Below, piece after piece: positions 33,378 through 42,167 of a stretch of 64,000 nucleotides of DNA. Numbering within the stretch: the stretch's first letter is position 1; every line of letters begins with the position of its first letter. The DNA comes from Paenibacillus macerans (GTDB taxonomy: Bacteria; Bacillota; Bacilli; Paenibacillales; Paenibacillaceae). The stretch spans positions 868,001 through 932,000 of the forward strand of contig NZ_UGSI01000001.1 in assembly GCF_900454495.1 (NCBI RefSeq). Direction: 5' to 3'. The notes below the pieces were generated by a model. The model worked only from the letters and a program-made list of their open reading frames with translations. It did no database searches and was not told the DNA's origin. Made by a program: the position numbers and the translations under genes.

Positions 33378-33848
33378 ATGCTGTCGTGGTTCAAAAGAAA
33401 ACCAAAACCAACTCGCGCCGGAGCCCCGGATACCGTTTCGGTTTCGCTCGACGAGGTGAGGCAGGCCGTATTGCGTTTTGAGGCCGACATGCCCGAAGGC
33501 GTAAACCGGTTATCGCTGCTGCTTCCTGACGGAAGTCTGGAAATGAAGCGATTGTCGCGTTATTTGGGCGGCATTACGAAGCAACGATTTTTTCTGTCCA
33601 GGGAAACCTATGAGATTTTTGATGAAACCGACCGCCTGATTCCCTATTACTTGGACATGGTTCAGCCTGCGGTGGATACTTACATGGATGAACAGGGGAA
33701 ACTTCCGGTGCTGGAACAGTCCCGCGAGCTCCAGGTGGATTACCGGCTGTTAATGCGGGAGCACTACCTCAAGGAAATGCCGCCGTTTCCGCTGTATGTT
33801 ACGGAGCAGGAGATGCTGTTAACCCACCGCCCCAGACGTGTTATGTGA
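33378..33848 (+). CDS. Conserved hypothetical protein
   Basis: Cytosolic, 156 residues, no recognised function. It starts MLSWFKRKPKP, has VSLDEVRQAVLRFEADMPEGV near residue 25, a central RYLGGITKQRFFLSRETYEIF and ends MLLTHRPRRVM. Start ATG 33378 has AGGGAGG at 8 nt; the overlapping GTG at 33369 is within that site. Possible cre site upstream. Divergent from ypdA. Confidence 0.72.
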   Translation: MLSWFKRKPKPTRAGAPDTVSVSLDEVRQAVLRFEADMPEGVNRLSLLLPDGSLEMKRLSRYLGGITKQRFFLSRETYEIFDETDRLIPYYLDMVQPAVDTYMDEQGKLPVLEQSRELQVDYRLLMREHYLKEMPPFPLYVTEQEMLLTHRPRRVM

Positions 33849-33855
33849 GCCTGGA

Positions 33856-33888
33856 GCGCAGGGCCCGGTCAGGGCCTTGCGCTTTTTT
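33856..33888 (+). terminator. Intrinsic terminator after the 33378 gene
   Basis: GCGCAGGGCCC / GGGCCTTGCGC stem, short loop, TTTTTT. Confidence 0.9.
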
Positions 33889-33949
33889 CATTTGACAGCC
33901 TGTTTTACAATAGAGAAAGAGAATAAGTGGGGAGAGAGGGAACTTAAAA

Positions 33950-34648
33950 TTGCAGCTAGAAGCGGTGTTGTTTGACTTGGATAATACGCTGATGGACCGG
34001 GACCATACGTTTCGCCGGTTTGCGGAACAGTTGGCGCGGGAATGCCTGGTGCCTGTCTTGGAAGAAGAGGAGCGGAACAGGCTGATTGATTATATGATCG
34101 AGAGGGACGCCGACGGATACCGGCCGAAAGAGGGCTTCTTCCGGGAGCTGATCGAACATTTGCCGTGGAAGAAGCGGCCCGACCTGGAGGAACTAAAGGC
34201 TTATTATGACCGCAACTATATGACCCACGCCAAGGCGATGGATCACGCGGCCAAGACATTGGAAGCCTGCCGCTCGCGGGGCCTCCGGTTAGGCATCATC
34301 ACCAACGGAATAAGCCGTTTGCAGCACGGAAAAATCGATTTGCTCCACTTGCGGCCGTATTTTGACACGATCGTCGTATCCGGGGACGTGGACATCCGCA
34401 AGCCGGATCCGCAAATTTACCGGCTGGCGTTGGAGCGGCTTGGCGTAACCCCGGAGAAGGCGGTGATCGTCGGCGACCATCCCCGCAACGATATTTGGGG
34501 GGCGGCGCAGGTCGGGATTCGCGGGATTTGGCTGCGGCGCAAACATGCCTGGGACGCGGAGCTGGCCGGAGGAGAACCTTGGCGTTCCGTTTATGGGTTG
34601 GACGAAATTCCCCCTCTGCTGGAGGAACTTGCGGGAACGGAGCAATAA
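33950..34648 (+). CDS. HAD-superfamily hydrolase (subfamily I phosphatase)
   Basis: Probable small-molecule phosphatase, 232 residues. Motif I FDLDNTLMDRD at about residues 8-18 with the nucleophile Asp; a helical C1 cap to about 85; motif II ITNG; motif III Lys in IRKPDPQIYRLALE; motif IV VIVGDHPRNDIWGA. Looks like the YjjG/YfnB group, but substrate cannot be named. The frame starts at TTG 33950 with GAGAGAGGGAAC upstream; the alternatives are well inside motif I. Monocistronic. Confidence 0.85.
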   Translation: MQLEAVLFDLDNTLMDRDHTFRRFAEQLARECLVPVLEEEERNRLIDYMIERDADGYRPKEGFFRELIEHLPWKKRPDLEELKAYYDRNYMTHAKAMDHAAKTLEACRSRGLRLGIITNGISRLQHGKIDLLHLRPYFDTIVVSGDVDIRKPDPQIYRLALERLGVTPEKAVIVGDHPRNDIWGAAQVGIRGIWLRRKHAWDAELAGGEPWRSVYGLDEIPPLLEELAGTEQ

Positions 34649-34678
34649 CCGGGTAGGGGCATTTTACAAGTGGAAGGA

Positions 34679-34707
34679 TTGACAAAGCCTGCCCGATCCA
34701 ATATGAT
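34679..34707 (+). promoter_or_regulatory. Near-consensus sigma-A promoter of the orphan peptide gene
   Basis: TTGACA 34679-34684, 17-nt spacer, TATGAT 34702-34707. Confidence 0.85.
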
Positions 34708-34738
34708 GAATACAAAATCTTGAAGGAGGCTGGTAATT

Positions 34739-34837
34739 ATGAAAAAAGTCCATGTGTCTAAGCTTGATGTTCATGAAACTTTTGACGTAAGTACGGCCTG
34801 CTTGGCGGAAAAGCATCTAACGCTAACCTTTTGTTAA
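34739..34837 (+). CDS. Orphan 32-residue peptide, unrecognised
   Basis: A complete, well-expressed-looking small gene: near-consensus promoter at 34679, GAAGGAGG at 34722-34729, ATG 9 nt later, TAA at 34835, and a strong terminator at 34873. The peptide begins MKKVHVSKLDVHETFDVST and ends in a 12-residue segment bounded by Cys21 and the C-terminal Cys32, with KHLTLTF between. There is no hydrophobic signal peptide. The shape (charged leader with an LDVHETFDV segment, short C-terminal part with two Cys and Thr/Ser) recalls ribosomally made, modified peptides or signalling peptides, but no modification or export gene is adjacent. I do not recognise a family and assign no function. Confidence 0.72.
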   Translation: MKKVHVSKLDVHETFDVSTACLAEKHLTLTFC

Positions 34838-34872
34838 TGAATGAAAGCTAGCCATAAGGTGCAGGATTACCC

Positions 34873-34909
34873 AGCCGCGGGACCGTATTGTCGTCCCGCG
34901 GCTTTTTGC
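34873..34909 (+). terminator. Terminator of the orphan peptide gene
   Basis: AGCCGCGGGAC / GTCCCGCGGCT stem followed by TTTTTG. The remaining DNA to 35146 shows no gene besides the rsgA leader. Confidence 0.92.
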
Positions 34910-35146
34910 TGTGGCCGCCGGCGAATTTCGCTAGGCGGCCGGGAGAAACTGCGCAGGGAACAGTGCCCTAATTCCGATTGCATGAGCGTGTGCGCGCGGA
35001 AATGGGGGCCGGTTTTCCTGCGACTTCCAAAGCGGGCGCGGGGCGAAGAACCTCGCGTCTTTTTGCGCTGTTTTAGCTTGCTGCAGATCCGCCAAGAGAC
35101 CGCGAAAAATCAAACCGAACGATATCATTTTAGGAGGAATACCCGA

Positions 35147-36259
35147 TTGAATTTGACCAATTTAGGATGGAATCATGAGCGGGAAACCGCATTAAAAGGG
35201 CTGGGCCTTGGGCAGGTATGGCCGGGCAGAGTCGTGGCCGACCACGGACGCAAATACCGCGTGGCTACGGAGCGGGGCGAAGGCTGGGCGGAAATGTCCG
35301 GCCGCCTGCAGCATGAGCTTGGCGAGCGCAGCGAATTTCCGGCGGTAGGCGACTTTGTGGCGCTCCGTTTTCTGGCGGACGACAGCCAGGATGCGGTGAT
35401 ACACGGCCTGCTTCCGCGTACCAGCCGGATCTCCCGGCGCGCCGCCGGTTCGGTACCGGCCGAGCAAATCGTCGCGGCCAATGTCGATCTGTTGTTTGTG
35501 GTGGCCGCGCTGAATCTGGATTTCAATTTGCGGCGTTTGGAGCGCTATTTGATTATGGCGTGGAACAGCGGGGCGTCGCCGGTGATCGTTCTGAGCAAAG
35601 CGGATCTATGCCCCGATCCGGAGCGTTACGTCAGCGAGACGGAGGGAATCGCGCCCGGGGTGCCGGTTATCGTGGTCAGCGCCATGGAAAACCGGGGGCG
35701 GGAGCAGGTGGATGCGCTGCTTAAACCGGGCGTGACGGTCGCCTTGACCGGCTCGTCCGGCGCCGGAAAATCGACCATCCTTAACTGGATGGCCGGAGAG
35801 GAGATGCAGCGGACCCAGAGCGTGCGCGAGGACGACAGCCGCGGCCGGCATACGACGACGCACCGGGAGCTGTTCGTGCTGCCCCAGGGCGCGGTCATGA
35901 TCGACACGCCGGGGATGCGCGAGCTGCAGCTGTGGGACGATGACGGCGGCTGGGCGGAAGCGTTCAGCGACATCGAGGAGCTGGCCAAGGCGTGCCGCTT
36001 CAGCGATTGCCGGCACCAGCAGGAGGCCGGGTGCGCGGTCCGGGAAGCGCTGCGCACCGGACAGCTTGAGCGTAAACGGCTGGACAATTACCTTAAGACG
36101 CAGCGGGAGCTTAAATTTCAGGCCGCCAAAGAGCAAAGCCGGCAGCGCGCGGCCAAGGCCGGGGCCGGCAAAAGCGCCGCCAAGGCCGGTTCCGGCAAAG
36201 GCGGCGCTCCCCGCGGCAAAGGGGAGCAGCGCCGGCGGTTTGCGCAGGAGTGGGAGTAG
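35147..36259 (+). CDS. rsgA: Ribosome small subunit-dependent GTPase A
   Basis: Circularly permuted GTPase that helps mature and check the 30S subunit. Of 370 residues, about 20-100 form the OB fold (GRVVADHGRKYRV, FPAVGDFVAL); the permuted G domain shows G4 LSKADL, then G1 TGSSGAGKST, a switch with RHTTTHRE and G3 DTPGMRE; the zinc site is CRFSDCRHQQEAGC. The last 45 residues are an unusual Lys/Ala/Gly tail (AKAGAGKSAAKAGSGKGG), possibly RNA-binding. TTG start at 35147 with TAGGAGGAAT ahead; the frame is open back to 34841 but that part overlaps the terminator of the peptide gene. Confidence 0.94.
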   Translation: MNLTNLGWNHERETALKGLGLGQVWPGRVVADHGRKYRVATERGEGWAEMSGRLQHELGERSEFPAVGDFVALRFLADDSQDAVIHGLLPRTSRISRRAAGSVPAEQIVAANVDLLFVVAALNLDFNLRRLERYLIMAWNSGASPVIVLSKADLCPDPERYVSETEGIAPGVPVIVVSAMENRGREQVDALLKPGVTVALTGSSGAGKSTILNWMAGEEMQRTQSVREDDSRGRHTTTHRELFVLPQGAVMIDTPGMRELQLWDDDGGWAEAFSDIEELAKACRFSDCRHQQEAGCAVREALRTGQLERKRLDNYLKTQRELKFQAAKEQSRQRAAKAGAGKSAAKAGSGKGGAPRGKGEQRRRFAQEWE

Positions 36260-36497
36260 TCGGGAGTTGGCTTATGGGTGTGATTGATTTCCGGGAAATC
36301 TCCCGACAAAGTCAGTTAGCCATCCATTCGTATGGAGTTAACGACCCTGCGTCTCTGCGTCCCGGATCTCCAGTCTTTCGCTAGCTATGATGAACGTAAA
36401 CAAAAGACAGCCCTCCATATTGCTACATCTCGTAGGTTAAAATGGATAGTGAAAACCAAACCATTTCAGAGCTACATAGCAAAGGAGAGCTGATACT
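36260..36497 (+). other. Non-coding 5' flank of the IS110 element
   Basis: Contains GTCGGGAG / CTCCCGAC hairpin arms at 36258-36309, which may terminate rsgA although no T run follows, and then a leader to the transposase. In IS110-group elements the bridge RNA is encoded on this side. The left end of the element could not be located. Confidence 0.5.
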
Positions 36498-37616
36498 ATG
36501 CAGTCTACCACAAAATTCGTCGGTTTAGATGTATCCAAAGAAAAAATTTCGGTTGCTATTGCAGATGCAAGCGGTGAAACTCCTCGCTATTACGGGAGCA
36601 TTCCTCACACCCCGGCGGCGCTGCGCAAGCTGATCAAAGAACTGGGACCGGCCGAAACGCTATCGTTTTGTTATGAGGCAGGTCCGACAGGTTACGAAAC
36701 CTATCGCTGGATCACCTCCATGGGAGCCCATTGCGTTGTCATTGCTCCGTCGCTTATTCCCAAACGCCCTGGCGATCACGTGAAGACGGATCGACGGGAC
36801 GCCGAGCAGCTTGCCCGTCTGTTTCGTGCAGGAGAATTGACTCCTGTCTACGTCCCGGAGCGGGAAGACGAGGCTTTGCGGGAGTTGGTTCGCGCCCGGG
36901 AGGCCGCCAAAGAGGACGCGCATCGGGCACGCCAGCGGATATTGAAGTTCCTGCTCCGCCATCAAATCGAACCGCCGGCTACGATAAAGCGTCGTTGGAC
37001 CCGGAAGTACCGTTCCTGGCTGGAGCAACTGACATTCCCTTATGAGCCCATGCAAGTAGCCTTCGACGAGATGCTCCATACCTTAAATGAGATCGAGCAG
37101 CGGATGGGGCGTTTGGAAAAAGCCTTGGTTCAGCAAGCCACGGTCGGCTCCAAGGCAACTCTGATTCGGGTGCTTCAGTCCCTGCGTGGGATTGGACTAC
37201 TGACGGCCGTCACTCTAGCTGCTGAGATCGGTTCATTTACTCGCTTCCGCTCCCCGGCCCAACTCATGGCGTATTTAGGGTTGGTTCCTCGTGAGAGTTC
37301 AACCGGCCTGAGTACTCGGCGCGGAAGTATGACCAAAGCCGGTAACGGGCGCTTGCGCCGATCCTTGGTGGAATCCGCCTGGAGCTACCGTCATCGGCCT
37401 GCGGTGAAAGGAGATCTCGCCAAGCGTTTGGATGGCATGCCGGCCGATATACAACTGTTGTCGTGGAAAGCGCAAGAAAGATTGCATTACAAATACCGTC
37501 ATCTCATTTTTGGAAAGAACAAACACAAAAATGTGGCCGTAGGCGCGGTGGCCAGGGAGCTAACCGGGTTCATATGGGCTGTTGCTCGAACGGTGGAACA
37601 ACCGGTGGCTAACTAA
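36498..37616 (+). CDS. IS110-family transposase (DEDD recombinase)
   Basis: RNA-guided recombinase family, 372 residues. N-terminal RuvC-like domain with FVGLDVSKEKISVAIAD (first Asp), YEAGPTGYETYRW (Glu) and KTDRRDAEQLARLF (the two Asp). A coiled-coil linker spans about 120-230. The C-terminal Transposase_20 domain has LQSLRGIGLLTAVTLAAEIG and MAYLGLVPRESSTG with the conserved Ser. Apparently intact. GAAAGGAGAG-type site (AAAGGAGAGCTG) upstream of ATG 36498. There is one copy in the window. Confidence 0.93.
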   Translation: MQSTTKFVGLDVSKEKISVAIADASGETPRYYGSIPHTPAALRKLIKELGPAETLSFCYEAGPTGYETYRWITSMGAHCVVIAPSLIPKRPGDHVKTDRRDAEQLARLFRAGELTPVYVPEREDEALRELVRAREAAKEDAHRARQRILKFLLRHQIEPPATIKRRWTRKYRSWLEQLTFPYEPMQVAFDEMLHTLNEIEQRMGRLEKALVQQATVGSKATLIRVLQSLRGIGLLTAVTLAAEIGSFTRFRSPAQLMAYLGLVPRESSTGLSTRRGSMTKAGNGRLRRSLVESAWSYRHRPAVKGDLAKRLDGMPADIQLLSWKAQERLHYKYRHLIFGKNKHKNVAVGAVARELTGFIWAVARTVEQPVAN

Positions 37617-38006
37617 CGCCCCTTCCGTCCCCTTTGGGGAGACGCAGGGAGCGTTGCCCCCTGCACCCCCACACTCGCCGTGAGGCGTTCCTCATTTCCA
37701 ATGAGGAATAGGAAAAGTGTTGATTTGAACCTAACCGCTTGTCAAGAAAAGCGCTTGACAAGCTCACGCCTGAGCACGAGGCCCGGGAGCAAACGAAGGT
37801 TCCGGGAGAGAATTTGCGTCAACCGTTTGCACTAGGTGAGTAACTGAACGTGCGCTTCTAGCTTGCAAGAGCTCTCCTTGACGAAGGCATAACATGTGGT
37901 ACCAACCCACGGATAGCAGCGTGCCGACCGTCGCTCGCATTTTTGCTCTCGCGCCACGTGCTCAGGCACCTCTCACACGGAGGGCTTGACAAAAACGTTC
38001 ATAGCA
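37617..38006 (+). other. Non-coding 3' flank of the IS110 element, structured
   Basis: About 390 nt with no ORF and many self-complementary segments: CCTCATTTCCAATGAGG at about 37692-37708, GCTTGTCAAG / CTTGACAAGC at 37737-37762, CCCGGGAGC... / ...TTCCGGGAG. In the IS1111 group the guide RNA is encoded 3' of the transposase. The right end of the element is not certain; repeat copy E starts at 38007. Confidence 0.5.
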
Positions 38007-38313
38007 GACGGTTGTGATCGGGCTTATTTCGTCGAAAAGACGCGGATTCAATTTCTAACGGTTATAATCCGCCCCTAGCGTTGCATTAACTTTTGCCAAA
38101 GATTTCCCGTAAAAGCTTCTCGGAAATCTAACGGTTGCAGCAGCGGCTATTTTACGAAAAAAGACCTTTTCTAAATTTTAACGGTTGTGAGCGCCGTTAT
38201 TTGCCTGAATCTGAGCAAAATAGCCGGATTTAAGTGAAATAAGCGCCATGGCAACCGTTACAATTTGAAATCAACGTTTCATAGAACAAATAGCGCTTGT
38301 GGCAACCGTTAGA
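38007..38313. repeat. AACGGTTGT modular inverted repeat (family 2), copy E
   Basis: Forward halves at 38007, 38060, 38131 and 38180; inverted halves ending CAACCGTTA at about 38262 and 38311. The stretch 38129-38313 is clearly homologous to copy F (47480-47665). Confidence 0.85.
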
Positions 38314-38381
38314 ATAGTTGTGTGGCTAGAACATGTATCTAGTCAGATCAGATTTAATGCAACGCTTGTGGCAACCCAACA

Positions 38382-39167
38382 TTAAAATGACGGGGCCCGC
38401 AGCGGCAGCCATTGCAGCACGTCTTGGATTTTGGCGTCCCAGTATCCCCACTCATGTTCGCCGGGGCCTTCCTCATAGGTCAGGGGGATTCCCAGCCGGA
38501 CGCAGGCTTCGCGGAACGTCCGGTTATCCGCGTACAGAAAGTCTTCCGTGCCGCAGCACTGGTACAGCCGGGGCACCGGCTTGCCGTCTTTGCCGGTCTG
38601 CTCGAGCAGCGCCAGCAGGTCGTTTTCGCTGTTCTGCGGACCGGCATCTCCAAAGATGCGGCGCAGCAGCGCAAAGTTCGCGTCGTCCAAACGAAATCTT
38701 GCATTCATGTCCAAAGCCCCGGATAAGCTGGCCGCCGCGGCGAACATCTCGGGTTTTCGCAGGGCCAGCTTAAAGGCTCCGTATCCGCCCATCGACAGGC
38801 CGGCGACAAACGTGTCCTCCCGGCGTCCGGACAACGGGAAAAACGAACGGCAGAGCCGCGGCAGCTCCTCGCTGACGAATGTCCAATACCGGTTGCCTTC
38901 GGCCATATCGGTGTAGAAGCTCAAATCGACCTGAGGCATGACGACGGCGAGCCCCATGCCCGATACATAACGTTCGATCGACGTCCGGCGCAGCCAGACG
39001 GTGTCGTCGTCGGACATGCCGTGCAGCAGGTAGAGGGCCGGATAAGGACCTTGAGCTCCTTTGGCGGACATTCCGATTTGCGACTTGGCGGGCTCAGGCA
39101 AAATCACGGTCATCGACGTGCTGAGCCCCAGCACTTCGGAATAAAAGCGGCATTGAAACAGTGCCAT
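38382..39167 (-). CDS. Esterase, esterase D / FrmB-like alpha-beta hydrolase
   Basis: Probable carboxylesterase or acyl-thioester hydrolase, 261 residues. YPALYLLHGMSDDDTVWLRR carries the oxyanion region, GLSMGGYGAFKLAL holds the nucleophile Ser, and EEGPGEHEWGYWD contains the catalytic His. Resembles the tributyrin esterase EstA group as much as S-formylglutathione hydrolase, so the substrate is open. AAAGGAGC lies upstream of the ATG at 39167. Monocistronic; its 3' end is next to repeat copy E. Confidence 0.86.
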   Translation of the reverse strand: MALFQCRFYSEVLGLSTSMTVILPEPAKSQIGMSAKGAQGPYPALYLLHGMSDDDTVWLRRTSIERYVSGMGLAVVMPQVDLSFYTDMAEGNRYWTFVSEELPRLCRSFFPLSGRREDTFVAGLSMGGYGAFKLALRKPEMFAAAASLSGALDMNARFRLDDANFALLRRIFGDAGPQNSENDLLALLEQTGKDGKPVPRLYQCCGTEDFLYADNRTFREACVRLGIPLTYEEGPGEHEWGYWDAKIQDVLQWLPLRAPSF

Positions 39168-39417
39168 TTAACATGCTCCTTTGCTTATGCGATTCGGAAA
39201 AACGCCGTGCCGCTTCGCGTAAGCGTTTTCCTGAACGCATGATTGGAATGAAGCCATACCTGGCCAACTCTCGTCTGCCTTTCATGGCTATAGCTCAATT
39301 ATAACGCCGGACAGGATTAATTTCTTCATCTTTCCAAACGTTCCGCTGAAATCGTGCTACAATAAGAAGGACGGGTTAGTTCCAGGGTATCGAGGTGACA
39401 ACGCTGGGGGTGGGAAG

Positions 39418-40644
39418 ATGAAATTCCCCTGGAAAAGAAATCTGTACGTGCTGTGGATCGGGGTGTTTTTTTGCAGCACTGCTTATTCCATGGTCATTCC
39501 GTTCATGTCTTTGTTTATCGCGCATGATCTCGGAGTGACGAAGAATTTGACCCTTTGGTCGGGCTTTGCGTTCGGCATTACGTTTTTGGCCGGGGCTTTG
39601 ATATCTCCTTATTGGGGATCGCTGTCGGACAAATACGGACGCAAGCCGATGCTGCTGCGCTCGGGTTTTTCCTTGTGCGCCGTATATATACTTAACTCAT
39701 TGGTTCAGGATCCGTACCAGCTCATCGCCGTACGCATCCTCTCCGGGTTATTGGCCGGATACGTGCCGTCGGCGATCGCGCTGGTGGCGACGAATACGCC
39801 GGAGAAGCAGGTGGGCTACTCGCTAGGAATCATGTCGACGGCGGGGGCGGCGGGCGGCATTATCGGACCGCTGGTCGGGGGCTCGCTCAGCAAATTTATC
39901 GGGTACCGCGAATGCTTTCTGGTTGCGGGAGCGGTGGTGTTGTTTTCCGCCTTGATCGCTTTGATTTTTGTGAAGGAAGAGAACTTCGACCGCAACCGCG
40001 AACGCTCCCATGTGCTGGACGACTTAAAGGAAGCTTCGGCGAACCGTCCGTTTATGGGCCATCTGCTCGTGGTGATGCTCGTCACGGCTTCAGTCATGGT
40101 ACTGGAGCCGCTGCTTTCGCTTTATGTGCTTGATCTTGGCGCCTCGGCGTCCGACGCCTCCTTCAGTTCGGGCATTATCTTCTCGGCGGTGGGCATCGCG
40201 ACCGTGATCGCCGCGCCGATTTGGGGTAAAATCGGCGGCCGTATCGGCTACAAGAATACGCTGATGATCGGCCTGATTGGCGGCGGTCTGGGCAATATTC
40301 TGCAGGTTCTTTTCCACAATCAGGTTGGCTTCGGGGCGCTTCGTTTTGTGTACGGCCTGTTTTTTGCCGCGGTGTTCCCGGCTTTGAACGCGCTGATCGT
40401 TGAGGTGACCAAGCCGGAGTTCCGCGGCCGGGCCTTCAGCCTGAACCAATCGGCCAGCCAGCTTGGCAATATGGTCGGGCCGATCGCAGGGGGCGCCCTT
40501 GGCGGCTGGATTTCCATTCCGCTGGTTTTTGTGCTGAACGGCGCATTGCTGGCCATCACCGCGGTGACGCTGCGCCTGAAGCCGCTGCTCCAAGCCAGAC
40601 ATGCCGGCAAAAGCCCCGGCTCAGCCGCCGGCAGATCGGGATAA
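39418..40644 (+). CDS. DHA1-family MFS multidrug exporter
   Basis: Proton-coupled exporter, 408 residues and 12 hydrophobic segments. Motif A is GSLSDKYGRKPMLLRS in loop 2-3, RILSGLLAGYVPSAIALVA fits motif B, and GIMSTAGAAGGIIGPLVGG fits motif C; a second motif-A-like loop is GKIGGRIGYKN. Similar to Bacillota tetracycline/norfloxacin-type pumps, substrate unknown. GGGGTGGGAAG precedes the ATG. Ends at a strong terminator. Confidence 0.9.
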   Translation: MKFPWKRNLYVLWIGVFFCSTAYSMVIPFMSLFIAHDLGVTKNLTLWSGFAFGITFLAGALISPYWGSLSDKYGRKPMLLRSGFSLCAVYILNSLVQDPYQLIAVRILSGLLAGYVPSAIALVATNTPEKQVGYSLGIMSTAGAAGGIIGPLVGGSLSKFIGYRECFLVAGAVVLFSALIALIFVKEENFDRNRERSHVLDDLKEASANRPFMGHLLVVMLVTASVMVLEPLLSLYVLDLGASASDASFSSGIIFSAVGIATVIAAPIWGKIGGRIGYKNTLMIGLIGGGLGNILQVLFHNQVGFGALRFVYGLFFAAVFPALNALIVEVTKPEFRGRAFSLNQSASQLGNMVGPIAGGALGGWISIPLVFVLNGALLAITAVTLRLKPLLQARHAGKSPGSAAGRSG

Positions 40645-40650
40645 GATAAA

Positions 40651-40700
40651 AGAAACTCCCCCTCTTAGCGTAATGAGCTAACGAGGGGGAGTTTCTTTTG
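40651..40700. terminator. Bidirectional terminator after the DHA1 exporter
   Basis: AGAAACTCCCCCTC / GAGGGGGAGTTTCT, 14-bp stem, TTTTG tail; convergent small gene follows. Confidence 0.92.
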
Positions 40701-40717
40701 CCGCGGCTTCCGCCAGA

Positions 40718-40957
40718 TTAATAGAGTGAAAGCGCCAGCGTGTCGAATTCGCTTTTGCTGTGAAGGATCGCTTCGGAACCTTCGATTTCAATGCTGATCA
40801 GCGAGCTCAAACATTTTTTCAAAGCTTGTTTGCCGTTATAATATTTGTACTCGAGCGCGCTGGTCAGCAGTTTTAAAGTACGCTGTACAGGTTGCTTGCT
40901 GTCGACGTTAAAGTAAACGGGTACGAGATTGTTTTGGAAGTTAATGAGAATTCTCAT
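40718..40957 (-). CDS. Small hypothetical protein
   Basis: Seventy-nine residues, starting MRILINFQNNLVPVYFNVDS and ending FDTLALSLY; no cysteine-rich, membrane or signal features. The ATG at 40957 has GAGGTGATTACT upstream, a GTG at 40966 overlaps that site. Looks like a beta-alpha protein of unknown function; monocistronic. Confidence 0.65.
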   Translation of the reverse strand: MRILINFQNNLVPVYFNVDSKQPVQRTLKLLTSALEYKYYNGKQALKKCLSSLISIEIEGSEAILHSKSEFDTLALSLY

Positions 40958-41284
40958 AGTAATCACCTCTATACAGTGGTTTCATAGTACAATACTATAG
41001 TAAGAAACTTAAAAAAACATTAAGAAAACATTATAATTCGATTAATGTTTGATGACATAATATCACCGGGGAGGGACGGAAGTCTCTCTTTTTTGCGCTT
41101 ACCTTAATTACGAATTCAGGATTAAAAAAGTTTCATCTCGCTCAAAAATATGCTTCATGCCCTATTTTTGTGGGTATATTGTAATAGAATGGGAAAAATT
41201 TCCGCGCATTGCAAAATTAATAAGTGTTATGATTACACCAAAGGAACGAAAATGAAGCTTTGATCCTAATGAGGAGGTGGACAG
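40958..41284. other. Intergenic region with no recognised gene
   Basis: Divergent promoters are expected. A small hairpin AGGGAC / GTCTCT followed by TTTTTT lies at about 41074-41095. A three-codon ORF (ATGAAGCTTTGA) with AAAGGAA upstream occurs at 41251; probably chance. Confidence 0.4.
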
Positions 41285-42112
41285 ATGTTGGTCTCAAGTG
41301 CTGTGCGGAAAGGCACAGTGAAGCTGGATGCATACTCTTGGTTTTATTTGACGAAGACTTTAGGACCAGGAGATCTGCTTGAAGCGGACCATCCTTTTTT
41401 AAAATATTTGCATAGAGGGCTGCGCAAAAACGAAACCCCCACACCGCTGATCGAGAATCTGCCAAGCTTGCCCCTGCACGTATCGACCTGTCTGACTGCT
41501 GCGTTTCTGGCGGGCAAAGCCTGCTGGCTAAATTTTCGGGCCGGGACGAAGAAATATGAACAATATTTATATTTGGCCGGAAAACAAATGGTTAAAGTAG
41601 AGCGGCTTCACGAGGAATCGCCGCGTTTGCTGCTGGAAAGCGCTGGCGGGATGCAGCAGTGGTGCGAGGACCTGACTTTGAAAATGAGATGGAATTCGCG
41701 AACGCTCCGCGTCGAGCTCCCCGCTTTAATGATGTCCAGACGCCGGTTTGAAGAGATCGCCGGCCAAATGGACAAGCTGGATCTGGAGAAGTTGACCGGC
41801 GCGCTTACCGCGCTGACGAATGACGAGGAAGGCAGCATCGCGCTTGCCCGCTGTCTGAAAGCTCCCTTGGCGCAGGGAGAAATGCGTTTTTACGCTAAGG
41901 CGGGGGATGCTTGGGAGCTGCAGACGGTACATTTTCTGAACAATGAACATATTAACTGGCTGATCCGATTCAGCGCCAATGAGGAAGAAGACTGGCTGAT
42001 CGCCACGCCGACCCCGCGCCATCAATTTCAGGACATGCTGCACATGTGGTTTCGGCAGCCGCCGGAAGCCCAAAAGGAATCCCGAGAGGAAGTCCGCGCC
42101 AAGTCCAGGTGA
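41285..42112 (+). CDS. Hypothetical protein
   Basis: No family recognised. A 275-residue soluble protein with no signal peptide; Trp-rich patches (CWLNFRAG, MQQWCEDLTLKMRW, HINWLIRFSANEEEDWLI), a Leu-rich segment MDKLDLEKLTGALTALTND and a charged C terminus. GAGGAGGTGG upstream of the ATG is a strong ribosome binding site. Monocistronic. Confidence 0.68.
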   Translation: MLVSSAVRKGTVKLDAYSWFYLTKTLGPGDLLEADHPFLKYLHRGLRKNETPTPLIENLPSLPLHVSTCLTAAFLAGKACWLNFRAGTKKYEQYLYLAGKQMVKVERLHEESPRLLLESAGGMQQWCEDLTLKMRWNSRTLRVELPALMMSRRRFEEIAGQMDKLDLEKLTGALTALTNDEEGSIALARCLKAPLAQGEMRFYAKAGDAWELQTVHFLNNEHINWLIRFSANEEEDWLIATPTPRHQFQDMLHMWFRQPPEAQKESREEVRAKSR

Positions 42113-42167
42113 TTCGTCCGGCCGGAAATAAGATCAGAACGTCCCCGCGGGGACGGCTTTATAAGAC

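Noticed and set aside
37692..37762. Short palindromes suggesting a CRISPR-like repeat or an attachment site
   Set aside because: Hairpins are non-identical and not regularly spaced, and no cas genes are nearby; better explained as structured flank of the IS110 element.
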